DNA of 40,830 nt from a virus. Shown piece after piece: positions 33,591 to 40,830 of this stretch. The notes beneath the pieces were generated by a model that had not been told where the DNA came from, ran no database searches, and saw nothing but the letters and a program-made list of their open reading frames with translations. Every line of letters starts with the position of its first letter. Within the stretch, counting starts at the first letter, position 1. The position numbers and the translations under genes are program-made. Location: positions 1 to 40,830 of IMG/VR virus record IMGVR_UViG_3300020603_000050. One strand, written 5' to 3'.

Positions 33591-33597
33591 ATAAATA
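33591..33597 (-). promoter_or_regulatory. Putative promoter element TATTTAT before the scaffold gene
   Basis: The minus strand reads GTAATATTTATTATAAAA, 21 bases before the ATG at 33569, just downstream of the terminator at 33688-33711. This starts a separate scaffold-capsid transcription unit. Confidence 0.5.
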
Positions 33598-33687
33598 TTA
33601 CCAATTATTAAAAAAGTTTTATTTTTAACTGTTTCAACAATTAGTTTTTATATTCCATAAATATTTCTATTTTTGACAAAAAACAAA

Positions 33688-33711
33688 AAGGAGGTCTATT
33701 GACCCCCTTTT
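33688..33711 (-). terminator. Terminator between the 33740 gene and the scaffold gene
   Basis: On the minus strand AAGGGGGTC pairs with GACCTCCTT around a four-base loop with one G-U pair, followed by a T-run. It separates the protease-DUF4494-like unit from the scaffold-capsid unit. Confidence 0.8.
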
Positions 33712-33739
33712 CTATGTTAATTAAACTATTGAAATCTAA

Positions 33740-33949
33740 TTATTCTATCACCTCATCTATTTTACTTTCAACAATAGCGGTTATTCGCCAATCTTGTGTA
33801 TAATGCTCAAACACCTTAGTAATTTTAGCTTCAACATCAGTTGGGTTATAACCCTTAACTAACTTTTCTTCTTTTTGTTTTTTTACTTTACCTGATTCTG
33901 AATCTACCATATCAATGGTAACTCGGGCAATGAAATATTTTTCGTCCAT
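33740..33949 (-). CDS. Small DUF4494-like protein (69 aa)
   Basis: The sequence MDEKYFIARVTIDMVDSESG, then KVKKQKEEKLVKGYNPTDVE and AKITKVFEHY, matches by eye the small DUF4494-type proteins of Bacteroidota and their phages, which have the pattern K-K-x-x-E-x-x-L-V-x-A-x-S-x-T-E-A-E-A-R-I. Their function is not known to me. The fold appears alpha/beta and soluble. It lies 12 bases after the gp21-like gene and before a terminator, so it is expressed with the head protease. Its presence supports a Bacteroidota host. Confidence 0.75.
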   Translation of the reverse strand: MDEKYFIARVTIDMVDSESGKVKKQKEEKLVKGYNPTDVEAKITKVFEHYTQDWRITAIVESKIDEVIE

Positions 33950-33961
33950 AAATAAATTTTT

Positions 33962-34687
33962 TTAGTATCCTAAATAATCGGATAACTTTCTCATTAAGTC
34001 AAGTGATTTATTTCCTGACTGTCCAACATTTCTTTCAATTGACATTTTTTTCTCCTCATCAAGATTTTCCTCGAAATTATTTTTGTCTTCAGGATTTAAA
34101 AATAAATAAGCCCCAGGTGTTGATGGTGACGAAACTAAATCAAAACAAATCAATTCAAAATCATCCTGCACTTCATTTTGTTCCCCAACCTTTTTTAATG
34201 AACCTACCCCACGAGAAGAAATACCAAGAGTTACCCCTTGTCTTAAATAGTTTGCCGCTAAATCACCTTTTGTGGAACACACACCTCTTTCATGAAATCC
34301 TGGGCTTGTAAGTAATTTTAATTTACCCATTAATATTGGTCCATCCCACCATACATCAGTTATAATATGAGATACTCTATCTAAGTCTATAAGAGAAGAT
34401 TCAGGGTGATTCAATTCAGATAATGATGTCCCCTTTTCAATCATTTTTTTGTAATTATCAGCTTCTCTTTTTAAAATCCTTTCAGGGTAAATTCTACCGT
34501 TCCTATTTGGTGTATTATATTTTTGTAATACTGCATAAAATTCAAAAGGTTTTGTATGGTCCATGAAATTTTTGGATTCTCTGATTAGTTCAGAATTATA
34601 CTTATCTTTAGGATTAATAAATCCTGCGTCATATTCGATAAGAATTCCTTTACCTACTTGGCCTGGTTGTATTATTTGTAAACTCAT
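33962..34687 (-). CDS. Prohead core serine protease, gp21-like
   Basis: The protein (241 residues) is a T4 gp21-type prohead protease (peptidase S77-like) that cleaves capsid and internal proteins after (L/I)-x-E. Visible motifs are TPNRNGRIYPERIL (59-72), the catalytic-His region SLSELNHPESSLIDLDRVSH (His94) and the Ser region GVTLGISSRGVGS (Ser157 or 158), followed by a conserved DFELICFDLVSSPSTPGAYL segment. The ATG at 34687 is chosen over a TTG at 34693 because it lies 13 bases after the TATTTATA element, the same spacing as at terminase. Position upstream of scaffold and capsid genes fits T4 order. Confidence 0.9.
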   Translation of the reverse strand: MSLQIIQPGQVGKGILIEYDAGFINPKDKYNSELIRESKNFMDHTKPFEFYAVLQKYNTPNRNGRIYPERILKREADNYKKMIEKGTSLSELNHPESSLIDLDRVSHIITDVWWDGPILMGKLKLLTSPGFHERGVCSTKGDLAANYLRQGVTLGISSRGVGSLKKVGEQNEVQDDFELICFDLVSSPSTPGAYLFLNPEDKNNFEENLDEEKKMSIERNVGQSGNKSLDLMRKLSDYLGY

Positions 34688-34700
34688 TGTCAATTTTAAT

Positions 34701-34708
34701 TATAAATA
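34701..34708 (-). promoter_or_regulatory. Putative promoter element TATTTATA before the protease gene
   Basis: The minus strand reads CAATATTTATAATTAAAATT, with TATTTATA ending 13 bases before the ATG at 34687. The spacing matches terminase (39977) and the 38189 small gene. Confidence 0.6.
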
Positions 34709-34723
34709 TTGAAGTATTTGAGT

Positions 34724-35170
34724 TTATACTTTTACTTTATCTTTTTTGCTTAAATAATAGGTGAAATACCTACTCTCTAAAAATCCTTTTTGGAAAACGT
34801 CTCGGGATAATTTTTTTAGTGAACCTCTTAAACTATTTGATTTAAAATCAATACCTTCTTCCTTTAAGTATAAATTTATTTCAAGGTTAAGAAATGATTT
34901 TTTTCCTAATGTTAACCCACTCGACCTTAAATCTAAATCAACAATAAATTTATCATCAAAGATTGATTTATCTAATGAATCTAACACAACATGTTTTATT
35001 GTTCTACTTAGATTTTGTACGACTCGACTCCAATTTTCCGAGTCTATAATTGGTTCTACCCATGTTTGAATGTTTAAATACAGTGACCTTAGATTAAATG
35101 AGTCCACTGTACCATAAATAACTTTGGCAGTTCTGAACCCTGCGATTTTTGAGGTTTTCCCCTTTTTCAT
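34724..35170 (-). CDS. Hypothetical head-module protein (148 aa)
   Basis: I recognise no family. The protein has a basic N-terminus, a middle with LRSLYLNIQTWVEPIIDSEN then VVQNLSRTIKHVVLDSLDKS, and a C-terminus with SFLNLEINLYLKEEGI and Lys-rich ends. It reads like a compact alpha/beta protein without membrane segments. Its place between portal and protease corresponds to where T4 keeps small prohead core genes (67, 68), but no similarity is visible. Its upstream region faces the divergent bS21 gene. Confidence 0.75.
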   Translation of the reverse strand: MKKGKTSKIAGFRTAKVIYGTVDSFNLRSLYLNIQTWVEPIIDSENWSRVVQNLSRTIKHVVLDSLDKSIFDDKFIVDLDLRSSGLTLGKKSFLNLEINLYLKEEGIDFKSNSLRGSLKKLSRDVFQKGFLESRYFTYYLSKKDKVKV

Positions 35171-35262
35171 TAAATTCCATATTTTTAAGTTTATTTTTCA
35201 AAAAAATAAGTATATTTGTATCAATAGTCAAAAAAAGAAAATTTTTAAGATATATGTAGTAT

Positions 35263-35457
35263 ATGATAATAGTTAAAGTGGATAATAAAAACTCAATAGA
35301 GAAAGCTCTAAAACAATACAAAAGTAAAATTATTAAGATAAGACAAATGTCTGAATTAAATAATAGAAAAACTTTTATAAAGAAATCAGTTATAAAAAGA
35401 CAGGAACTTCAAAAAGCTAAATACGTACAACAAAAATTTAAATCTAATTTAGATTAA
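35263..35457 (+). CDS. rpsU: Ribosomal protein bS21, phage-encoded
   Basis: The 64 residues follow the bS21 pattern: MIIVKVDNKNSIEKALKQYK, then a basic stretch with RQMSELNNRKTFIKKSVIKR and QELQKAKYVQQKF. The F-I-K-x-S-x-x-K-R and A-x-Y-x-Q-x-x-F positions resemble the Bacteroidota form. bS21 sits on the 30S platform beside the anti-Shine-Dalgarno region, and in Flavobacteria it helps hide that region. A phage copy could replace host bS21 and bias initiation on phage mRNAs; phage-encoded bS21 has been reported before. The gene lies alone on the plus strand inside the head module, and its stop overlaps the opposing stop at 35454-35456. Confidence 0.85.
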   Translation: MIIVKVDNKNSIEKALKQYKSKIIKIRQMSELNNRKTFIKKSVIKRQELQKAKYVQQKFKSNLD

Positions 35458-36170
35458 AGATTTTCTTTTAGTTTTTTCAGTTTGAATAGTGTAAACTTGT
35501 TACATTTTTCTGATGATACTCTCTCGATAGTTTCGTTTATTCGGGATAATGTTTCCGAATCGGAACCTTTTTTAAGATTTGATAATTTATTAATTACCTG
35601 ATTTTTAACCTCATTAAAATCATTATTTAGAGATGAATCGTCAGTGTTTAAAAAATCAATTAATTCTTTCTTTTCAGATTCATTTAAACTTTCAACGTAA
35701 CTAGAAATTGTTTTATTTGCTATTCCAACCATAGTACTTAATGGTAGATGAACATATTCTTTTTGTATAGGTTTTGGTTTTGTTAACGATTCTTTAATTA
35801 TTTTTTTACTTTTTATTTTAGATTCAATTGTTAAAACATCAGTGGAAAATAAACTATCAATTTCAGGATAGTCGTTGTTTGAATTGACGTTACTTACCCA
35901 ATTTTTTAATCTTAAAATATCTTTTTCTTTAACTTTATTAATTGTGTTTTCGTAAATGGTTATACATTCATTTATATAATCATTTGCAAGGATATCATTT
36001 AACCCTCTTTTATAATTTAATTCGTCATAAAGATAAAATAATTTACTAATGTTTTTATTCTCTAAAACATATACTTTAAATCTTTTCAATTCTTCTTTAA
36101 AAGTATCATTTGAGTACGACTCAACTAATACTTTTTCTATCTTTGATTTTAATAATCCAAACTTAACCAT
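35454..36170 (-). CDS. Hypothetical helical head-module protein (238 aa)
   Basis: The ATG at 36170 is chosen because it lies 14 bases after a TATTTATA element; an upstream GTG at 36200 would overlap the portal gene and place that element inside the coding region. The protein is Lys/Glu/Asn-rich and almost wholly helical, with KFGLLKSKIEKVLVESYSND at the N-terminus (V-L-V-E is a possible tag site), VGIANKTISSYVESLNESEK in the middle, and a coiled-coil-like end. It follows the portal gene, where T4 has prohead core proteins, so a core or internal role is plausible. I recognise no family. Confidence 0.75.
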   Translation of the reverse strand: MVKFGLLKSKIEKVLVESYSNDTFKEELKRFKVYVLENKNISKLFYLYDELNYKRGLNDILANDYINECITIYENTINKVKEKDILRLKNWVSNVNSNNDYPEIDSLFSTDVLTIESKIKSKKIIKESLTKPKPIQKEYVHLPLSTMVGIANKTISSYVESLNESEKKELIDFLNTDDSSLNNDFNEVKNQVINKLSNLKKGSDSETLSRINETIERVSSEKCNKFTLFKLKKLKENL

Positions 36171-36184
36171 CTTGTATTTTTTAT

Positions 36185-36192
36185 TATAAATA
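36185..36192 (-). promoter_or_regulatory. Putative promoter element TATTTATA before 36170
   Basis: The minus strand reads TTGATATTTATAATAAAA, 14 bases before the ATG at 36170, immediately after the portal stop. Its placement helps decide the start of the downstream gene. Confidence 0.55.
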
Positions 36193-38001
36193 TCAATCAC
36201 CTAAAAGTTTATTCAATCTATCCTCAATTTCACCCAAAGAATTTTTCGCTTTGGATAAATCTATGTAGGAACCATCGTCAGTTAAAGAATCAGATTCTAG
36301 TAATATTTTTAAATTATCTCTATTTAATGATTCAGGGGTTACTCCCGCATCACCGCCAGGTTCAGGTCCAGGAGGTGGTGTAGGTGCTCCCATATCCCCC
36401 CCGCCTGGAGGTGGTGGGGCGGCCCCTCCTCCCGCAGTATCACCTGACTTGGAACCATAAAGTTTATCAACATTATCAAATAAACCTGTGTGACTTATAA
36501 TTGTTGCAGTATTAGTTAATTCAGCACCAACGGCCTTTTCAATTCTTTGTTGTTGTAAATCAAGTTTTATTTCTTCATCTGAGAAACCTAAAATATGTTT
36601 TTTGGCCCATGAAACTGATACAGGAGCAATACCTTCTATTGCGGTTACTGCGTCTTTATATAATAATATTTTTTCTTTCCAAACGTCAACTTTTAATAAA
36701 TCAGCTTGTGTTGATGGGTTAGTTAATCCTAATGTAAAATTACCTAACTCATCTTCAAAACCTAACAGAAATAAATGTATAATCGCAATTTTATTTAATT
36801 CTGCAATCATACATTTTTGTATTCTATTAATAGTTCTTGCAAAACGAATATCTTGTAACGATAAATTTTTACCTTCACCAACAGGTTCTTCAAATCCTAA
36901 AAACGCTTTAGGTACTCGTAATGCGGTTAATAATTTTTTCTGAATATATTCAATATCAGCAATTTCAGCTAAATTTTGAGCCCCAGGTAAAGTGTCAATA
37001 GGTGATGCTTGTGCAGGGTCACGAACAGGAATAAAATAATCTTGGTCTACGGCCATCTGATTAAATCTTAAATCAACATTACCTGTTTTGTCATCTACTA
37101 TTTGATTTCTTTTAAATTTATTGGCAACTCTTTGTACGTATGCCTCAACGTCTTTGTCATCCATATTACCGACAAAAACTTTAAATACTCTTCTTTCAGG
37201 CGCTCTTGATGTTCTATAAATTAACATAGCGTCTTCAGATAATAATAATTGTTTCCAAATACGTCTTGCCTTTTCTAACATAGATGTTCCGTATGGAAGT
37301 TTTCTATCGTCACCTAACAATCTAAAATGTGCTATCTCCCAAGCATTAAATTCCATGTCTTTAATTTTCCATTTAAATCTAAGACCTTTATTCTCTGCAG
37401 GCTCCTCAATATTCTGTCTTGTTGCTTGTGCAGGCATACCTCTCTCTAGTCTTTCAATTTCGATATTTGGTAATTGCATACAACCAACCACACCTTTTTC
37501 TGAATCTAATTTTAAGTAAACAAAATTATCACCATATTTACATGTGTTTCTTGTCCACATTGGTAAATTAGTATTAATATCTAACACATTGTTAAATAAA
37601 TCGGCTAATATTCCTTTAATACGTTTAGATTCCGAATAAATTTGTAACATATAACCATTTTGGTCAACAGTTGTTGATTCTTCACCGTATATATCTAACG
37701 CGGCTGAAATCTCAGGAGTGTATTCCATAGATTCATAATCATAAAATGATGCTAACCTTGTTGGTTCGTAATAGACCGCCTGAGTATATAAGTTACTTTC
37801 AATCTTGGTCCATTGACCCGACAAATACATAGTTTGTTGAGCTTGTAATAACTCTCTATCGTATTCTTGTTTTGAAGTAGTTTTTAATAAATCTTTTTTA
37901 TCAAATTTGTACGTTGGGTAATCTTGATTCAATAAGGCATTGGGTCCGAGTGCATGGGACAACCTTTGCCAAACCGTTAGATTATTGTTATTATTTTCCA
38001 T
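36193..38001 (-). CDS. Portal vertex protein, gp20-like
   Basis: This 602-residue protein forms the dodecameric ring through which DNA enters the head. T4 gp20-like segments include YTPEISAALDIYGEESTTVD, EIAHFRLLGDDRKLPYGTSM, LLSEDAMLIYRTSRAPERRV, FIPVRDPAQASPIDTLPGAQ, and IADIEYIQKKLLTALRVPKA. The C-terminal 100 residues contain a Gly/Pro-rich low-complexity linker and then an acidic helical end, absent from T4 gp20 as I recall it. The leader includes a TATTTATA element 30 bases upstream. It lies between the 49-residue gene and the helical core-like gene. Confidence 0.92.
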   Translation of the reverse strand: MENNNNNLTVWQRLSHALGPNALLNQDYPTYKFDKKDLLKTTSKQEYDRELLQAQQTMYLSGQWTKIESNLYTQAVYYEPTRLASFYDYESMEYTPEISAALDIYGEESTTVDQNGYMLQIYSESKRIKGILADLFNNVLDINTNLPMWTRNTCKYGDNFVYLKLDSEKGVVGCMQLPNIEIERLERGMPAQATRQNIEEPAENKGLRFKWKIKDMEFNAWEIAHFRLLGDDRKLPYGTSMLEKARRIWKQLLLSEDAMLIYRTSRAPERRVFKVFVGNMDDKDVEAYVQRVANKFKRNQIVDDKTGNVDLRFNQMAVDQDYFIPVRDPAQASPIDTLPGAQNLAEIADIEYIQKKLLTALRVPKAFLGFEEPVGEGKNLSLQDIRFARTINRIQKCMIAELNKIAIIHLFLLGFEDELGNFTLGLTNPSTQADLLKVDVWKEKILLYKDAVTAIEGIAPVSVSWAKKHILGFSDEEIKLDLQQQRIEKAVGAELTNTATIISHTGLFDNVDKLYGSKSGDTAGGGAAPPPPGGGDMGAPTPPPGPEPGGDAGVTPESLNRDNLKILLESDSLTDDGSYIDLSKAKNSLGEIEDRLNKLLGD

Positions 38002-38030
38002 ATAATTAATTTAATCACAAACAGAAGTAA

Positions 38031-38038
38031 TATAAATA
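38031..38038 (-). promoter_or_regulatory. Putative promoter element TATTTATA before the portal gene
   Basis: The minus strand reads AACTATTTATATTACTTC, 30 bases before the ATG at 38001. It sits in the short gap after the 49-residue gene; the spacing is longer than the common 12-15 bases. Confidence 0.4.
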
Positions 38039-38039
38039 G

Positions 38040-38189
38040 TTATTGATTATTACCTTTACTATCACTACCTTTTTGTTGATTTATTTTATTATCACCGCCA
38101 GGTTTAACAGAACTAATTCCTTGACCAGGAACATTTAGCTTACTTCCATTAAATTTTTTACCCGACCTTTTTCTACTTGTTAGACCCAT
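38040..38189 (-). CDS. Small basic protein between terminase and portal (49 aa)
   Basis: The ATG at 38189 opens a 49-codon frame reading MGLTSRKRSGKKFNGSKLNV and then a Gly/Asn/Gln-rich tail. It is basic and disordered in appearance, with no family known to me. A TATTTATA element lies 13 bases upstream, at the same spacing as for terminase, and there is no overlap with other genes. In T4 the tail sheath and tube genes occupy this position; here only this small frame is present. Confidence 0.6.
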   Translation of the reverse strand: MGLTSRKRSGKKFNGSKLNVPGQGISSVKPGGDNKINQQKGSDSKGNNQ

Positions 38190-38201
38190 AGTTTTATTTT
38201 A

Positions 38202-39977
38202 TTATAAATATTGTCTACCACCAAATAACCAAGCGTGTTTCATATATTCTTCTCTTGGTATATGACCTGAATTAAATTGTGATATTCTTTCATTGTAATG
38301 CGGTATCACGGGATTAAACGCTATTTGTTGTGATACATTTTCATTATTACTAACCGACCATGAATCAATCATTGCTTTAGTATGTTCAGTTACTTTTGTT
38401 AAATTACTAAATGACGATTCAGCAACATAGGTTGCCATGGCAATACCCATAATAAGGTCATCGTGATGACCTTTTTGGTGGTCAGGTCTTCCGTTAATAT
38501 ATACAAATGTATTCATCTCGTTAAATAAACGGGAACTGTATATTTTAAACTCATGTCTCATTACCTCCTCAAATGAAGCAATTATCTGTACACGTTTATT
38601 ATTAAAATTTATTCCAGGGATTTTTTCTAATGCTTTAGGGTCATACTTCCATTTATTAGAAACATCAATACCATCAACGTATAAATTTTTATAACCCATT
38701 TCTTGCATTTTCCTTGCGGTAGAAACACCCATACCACCTGTAATATCAATCACCACAAAACAAGAATACATGTTGGCCCATTTATAACATATCTCAGCCA
38801 TTGTGTCAGGAGGTAATTTACCAACGTATTCTGCAACTTGTTCTCTATTATCAAAATCAATGATTTGGAAACAACTAAAATCTTCACTATCTCCTCTTGA
38901 TACATCAACTCCCATAACATATTTGTGACCTACAATGGGTTCTTTCCATATCCATAAAGCATTACCCATCATTTTGTTTGTCGGGGGTTTAATAGAATTC
39001 TCTTTAATTTTTTGTAACATTAAAGAATCGAATACGTTATCACCCGAACCTAAAAAGTTACATTCTAACTCTTGAGATACTTTTCTCTTATCATACTTAA
39101 GTTTTTTGACCATGTTCTCAAACCAAGTAGAACATGGTTTATAACCTTGATTCATTAACTCTTTTACTTCTTTATAATCCCTATTCTCAAAAGGTTTTTC
39201 TTCCCACTTTATAAAATCAGATTCATTATATTCTTCTTTATTTAATAAGTAGTGTATTATACTTTCAGTTTTAATAAAGAATAAATCTTTGGTATATCTT
39301 GGGTCTCTAAACCAATACATTTCAGTAATCTTAAAATCGTTCATGTTACGTAATGATTGGTCATAAATTTCATAATAGATTGGGTCGTATCCGTTAGGTG
39401 TGGAAACTACGATTACTTTACCTCCCGTAGATAATGAGGCCATACAAGCCGCCCAAAAATCACTGTCCGCTTCGATAAAAGCCGCCTCATCAAATACAAG
39501 TACAGTAGGTGTAAATCCTCGTAAGGCGTCTTTAGATGTTGCAACCGCCTTAACCTCACACCCATTGGTTAATTTGTAATGTTTAGTTGATTTTTTATTA
39601 GGGTCAATGTCAACACCCGTCCAAGACGGCCATTGGCTAACGAACATTCTAATTTTATTTGCCATTTCAATAGAAGTGTCCAATTTGTTAGCGATAATAA
39701 GAATCTTTTCAGGTTTTTCTTTTTTAGCAAAAACTAATTTTTTAGAAATCCAAGCACCTGTAACTGTTGATACACCTGCCTGTCTGTACTTTAATGCGAT
39801 ATTTTCGTTATACTGCTCATAGTCTTCAAGTAATGTTACTTGGTCTGGAAATAATTCTAACGGTACATATTTTGATACTGTATTGTCATATGTTTGCAAA
39901 TAGGTTCTTAATGCGTATGGAGTATCTCTCATACACTTAACATACTCTAAAAGAAGTTGTTCTTTTGTTAAACTCAT
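38202..39977 (-). CDS. Terminase large subunit, gp17-like
   Basis: This 591-residue protein cuts and pumps DNA into the prohead. The ATPase half has a Walker A variant in LKYRQAGVSTVTG (R-Q-A-G-V-S-T at 65-71) and Walker B in PTVLVFDEAAF (159-164), followed by VIVVSTPNGYDP, which is motif III. The nuclease half has MGVDVSRGDSEDFSCF (D358), FVVIDITGGMG (D411) and the C-terminal HHDDLIMGIAMA acidic pair. T4 gp17 is a similar length, about 610 residues. A TATTTATA element lies 13 bases before the ATG. It follows a terminator that ends the upstream gene, so packaging genes form their own unit. Confidence 0.95.
   Translation of the reverse strand: MSLTKEQLLLEYVKCMRDTPYALRTYLQTYDNTVSKYVPLELFPDQVTLLEDYEQYNENIALKYRQAGVSTVTGAWISKKLVFAKKEKPEKILIIANKLDTSIEMANKIRMFVSQWPSWTGVDIDPNKKSTKHYKLTNGCEVKAVATSKDALRGFTPTVLVFDEAAFIEADSDFWAACMASLSTGGKVIVVSTPNGYDPIYYEIYDQSLRNMNDFKITEMYWFRDPRYTKDLFFIKTESIIHYLLNKEEYNESDFIKWEEKPFENRDYKEVKELMNQGYKPCSTWFENMVKKLKYDKRKVSQELECNFLGSGDNVFDSLMLQKIKENSIKPPTNKMMGNALWIWKEPIVGHKYVMGVDVSRGDSEDFSCFQIIDFDNREQVAEYVGKLPPDTMAEICYKWANMYSCFVVIDITGGMGVSTARKMQEMGYKNLYVDGIDVSNKWKYDPKALEKIPGINFNNKRVQIIASFEEVMRHEFKIYSSRLFNEMNTFVYINGRPDHQKGHHDDLIMGIAMATYVAESSFSNLTKVTEHTKAMIDSWSVSNNENVSQQIAFNPVIPHYNERISQFNSGHIPREEYMKHAWLFGGRQYL
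38203..38210 (-). promoter_or_regulatory. Putative promoter element TATTTATA before the 38189 gene
   Basis: The minus strand reads ACAATATTTATAATAAAA, with TATTTATA 13 bases before the ATG at 38189. It overlaps the last codons and stop of the terminase gene, which constrains the terminase C-terminus (Gln-Tyr-Leu). Confidence 0.5.
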
Positions 39978-39990
39978 AAAACTATTTTAC

Positions 39991-39998
39991 TATAAATA
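39991..39998 (-). promoter_or_regulatory. Putative promoter element TATTTATA before terminase
   Basis: The minus strand reads TTAATATTTATAGTAAAA, with TATTTATA 13 bases before the ATG at 39977, directly after the hairpin at 40002-40033. Terminator followed by promoter is the clearest unit boundary in the head module. Confidence 0.6.
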
Positions 39999-40001
39999 TT
40001 A

Positions 40002-40033
40002 AAACCCTCACTTAATTTAATAAATGAGGGTTT
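40002..40033. terminator. Hairpin between the 40053 gene and terminase
   Basis: AAACCCTCA (40002-40010) pairs with TGAGGGTTT (40025-40033) around a 14-base loop. The T-run is short on the minus strand, so as a terminator of the upstream minus-strand gene it is moderate; it looks stronger on the plus strand. Confidence 0.6.
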
Positions 40034-40052
40034 ATTTTTGTTGTTTTGTATT

Positions 40053-40830
40053 TTATAATCCTAATTGTGAAAGGTCGATATCGTCATAATCATCATCGTC
40101 ATCGTCATATTGATTCATACTTCTTTCATATTCTTGTTTTTTTAATTCTGAAACTATTTCATCAACCATCCTTTGAATGAATTGTTGTCCTTTAGGGTCT
40201 CCTTGTAATATAAGTTTGGCAACTCTAAAGAATTCATTCGCATCTAATTTAGAAAATCTCATAAATAGATAATGTTGGATGTGTTTCATATCATCCTCGA
40301 ATAATTCTATCGGGTATGTCGCAACAAATTTTTCCCAAAAAATAGGTCCTAATCTTGAATCCCAAATCTCAGCAGGTAATGTATCTTCAGAACCCATAAC
40401 CATTTCTTGTTGTCTTGGGTCATCAGGTAATCCGTGAGTACCAAATACTTCATAAACACCTTTTACCAATTCATGAATTAATAACGGAAAAGTACCTGCC
40501 CTAGCCTTTACTGTTGGTGGGTCGGTCTCATCATCAATTTCACTTTGACCTAATTGTCCACCTCCCGAACCCGCCATATTTTCCATATCAGGGAAAACCC
40601 AATATAGATGTTCCATTAATGATTGGTTAACACCATACATCTGTAATAATCTTGGGTCAATATTGTTTATTTCATCAGCCGCCAAGACATACATGTGTCC
40701 ACCCTTGAACGCCGCACCTTGTATTAAAGAATTTATAAATCGTCTTTTTGCTTTCTCTAAATTGAATTTTTCGAACTCATCTACAAAGTTTAATAAATCT
40801 TCGGTATGTTCTTCACCTTCTTTAAAAGCA
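40053..40830 (-). CDS. Hypothetical phage protein upstream of terminase, 5' end outside window
   Basis: The frame is open from the right edge down to the stop at 40053, so at least 258 codons are visible. An internal ATG at 40694 is not the likely start, because the coding-like sequence continues upstream (FEKFNLEKAKRRFINSLIQG then AAFKGGHMYVLAADE). Other segments are RLLQMYGVNQSLMEHLYWVF, GTFPLLIHELVKGVYEVFGT and FPDMENMAGSGGG, with a very acidic end (a run of Asp before IDLSQLGL). I do not recognise the family. Its place immediately before terminase, ending in a hairpin, suggests a structural or packaging-associated protein. Confidence 0.75.
   Translation of the reverse strand, partial: AFKEGEEHTEDLLNFVDEFEKFNLEKAKRRFINSLIQGAAFKGGHMYVLAADEINNIDPRLLQMYGVNQSLMEHLYWVFPDMENMAGSGGGQLGQSEIDDETDPPTVKARAGTFPLLIHELVKGVYEVFGTHGLPDDPRQQEMVMGSEDTLPAEIWDSRLGPIFWEKFVATYPIELFEDDMKHIQHYLFMRFSKLDANEFFRVAKLILQGDPKGQQFIQRMVDEIVSELKKQEYERSMNQYDDDDDDYDDIDLSQLGL

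Noticed and set aside
32891-33591. Plus-strand His/Ser-rich frames inside the scaffold gene
   Set aside because: They are antisense shadows of the Asp/Glu-rich scaffold sequence, whose GAT/GAA codons read as ATC/TTC on the other strand.
35094-35321. Minus-strand frame of 75 residues opposite bS21
   Set aside because: It is antisense to the recognisable bS21 frame and the end of the 34724-35170 gene, and its first half is hydrophobic AT-rich translation without family features.

Overview
The window looks like part of a large tailed-phage genome with a T4-type head module, infecting a Bacteroidota (Flavobacteria-like) host. The phage assignment rests on a recognisable terminase large subunit, portal (gp20-like), prohead protease (gp21-like), scaffold (gp22-like) and major capsid protein (gp23-like) in that order on the minus strand, plus a gp55-like late sigma factor and a gp5-like baseplate protein. 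The host assignment rests on a Bacteroidota-type ribosomal protein bS21, a DUF4494-like protein, a fragment resembling Bacteroidota secreted surface proteins, and start codons preceded by A-rich leaders rather than Shine-Dalgarno sequences. The DNA is AT-rich and gene-dense. No gene-free stretch exceeds 300 bases. I saw no tRNA, rRNA, CRISPR array or integrase.

Layout. (1) 1-6224, minus strand: three adjacent virion-type genes with Thr/Pro-rich tracts. The first runs off the left edge with at least 670 residues of T-P-T repeat. The third carries a concanavalin/LamG-like region and a C-terminal papain-like cysteine peptidase domain with an intact Q-C-H-N set. (2) 6276-8868, plus strand: five small phage proteins, one a free-standing WYL-like domain, closed by a terminator. 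(3) 8962-18615, plus strand: a tightly packed block with five glycosyltransferase genes (one fused to a methyltransferase-like domain, one a tandem GT-A pair), a DEDDy exonuclease, dUTPase, PhoH-like ATPase, a HAD-like protein lacking its catalytic Asp, and the gp55-like sigma factor. (4) 18644-25402, plus strand: baseplate/tail proteins followed by three small proteins with a shared amphipathic segment, ending at a terminator. (5) 25468-29362: an HNH endonuclease, a Cys-rich DUF5872-like protein, two small hypotheticals, then three minus-strand proteins with peptidoglycan-binding-like modules, one also with an annexin-like repeat. (6) 29491-40830, minus strand: a host-like gene fragment and the head/packaging module, with phage bS21 on the opposite strand in its middle.

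How the genes may work together. The gp55-like sigma factor probably drives late genes, and a TATTTAT element recurs, often 12-15 bases before start codons of head, tail and cargo genes. Many small proteins carry a short helical segment followed by an (I/L/V)-x-E site. The major capsid protein has the same kind of site at E60, equivalent to the known T4 gp23 cleavage site. I infer that these are capsid-targeting tags processed by the gp21-like protease, which would make several wall-binding and unknown proteins packaged cargo. The glycosyltransferase block next to long Thr-rich tracts suggests, without proof, that the phage glycosylates its own fibre-like proteins.
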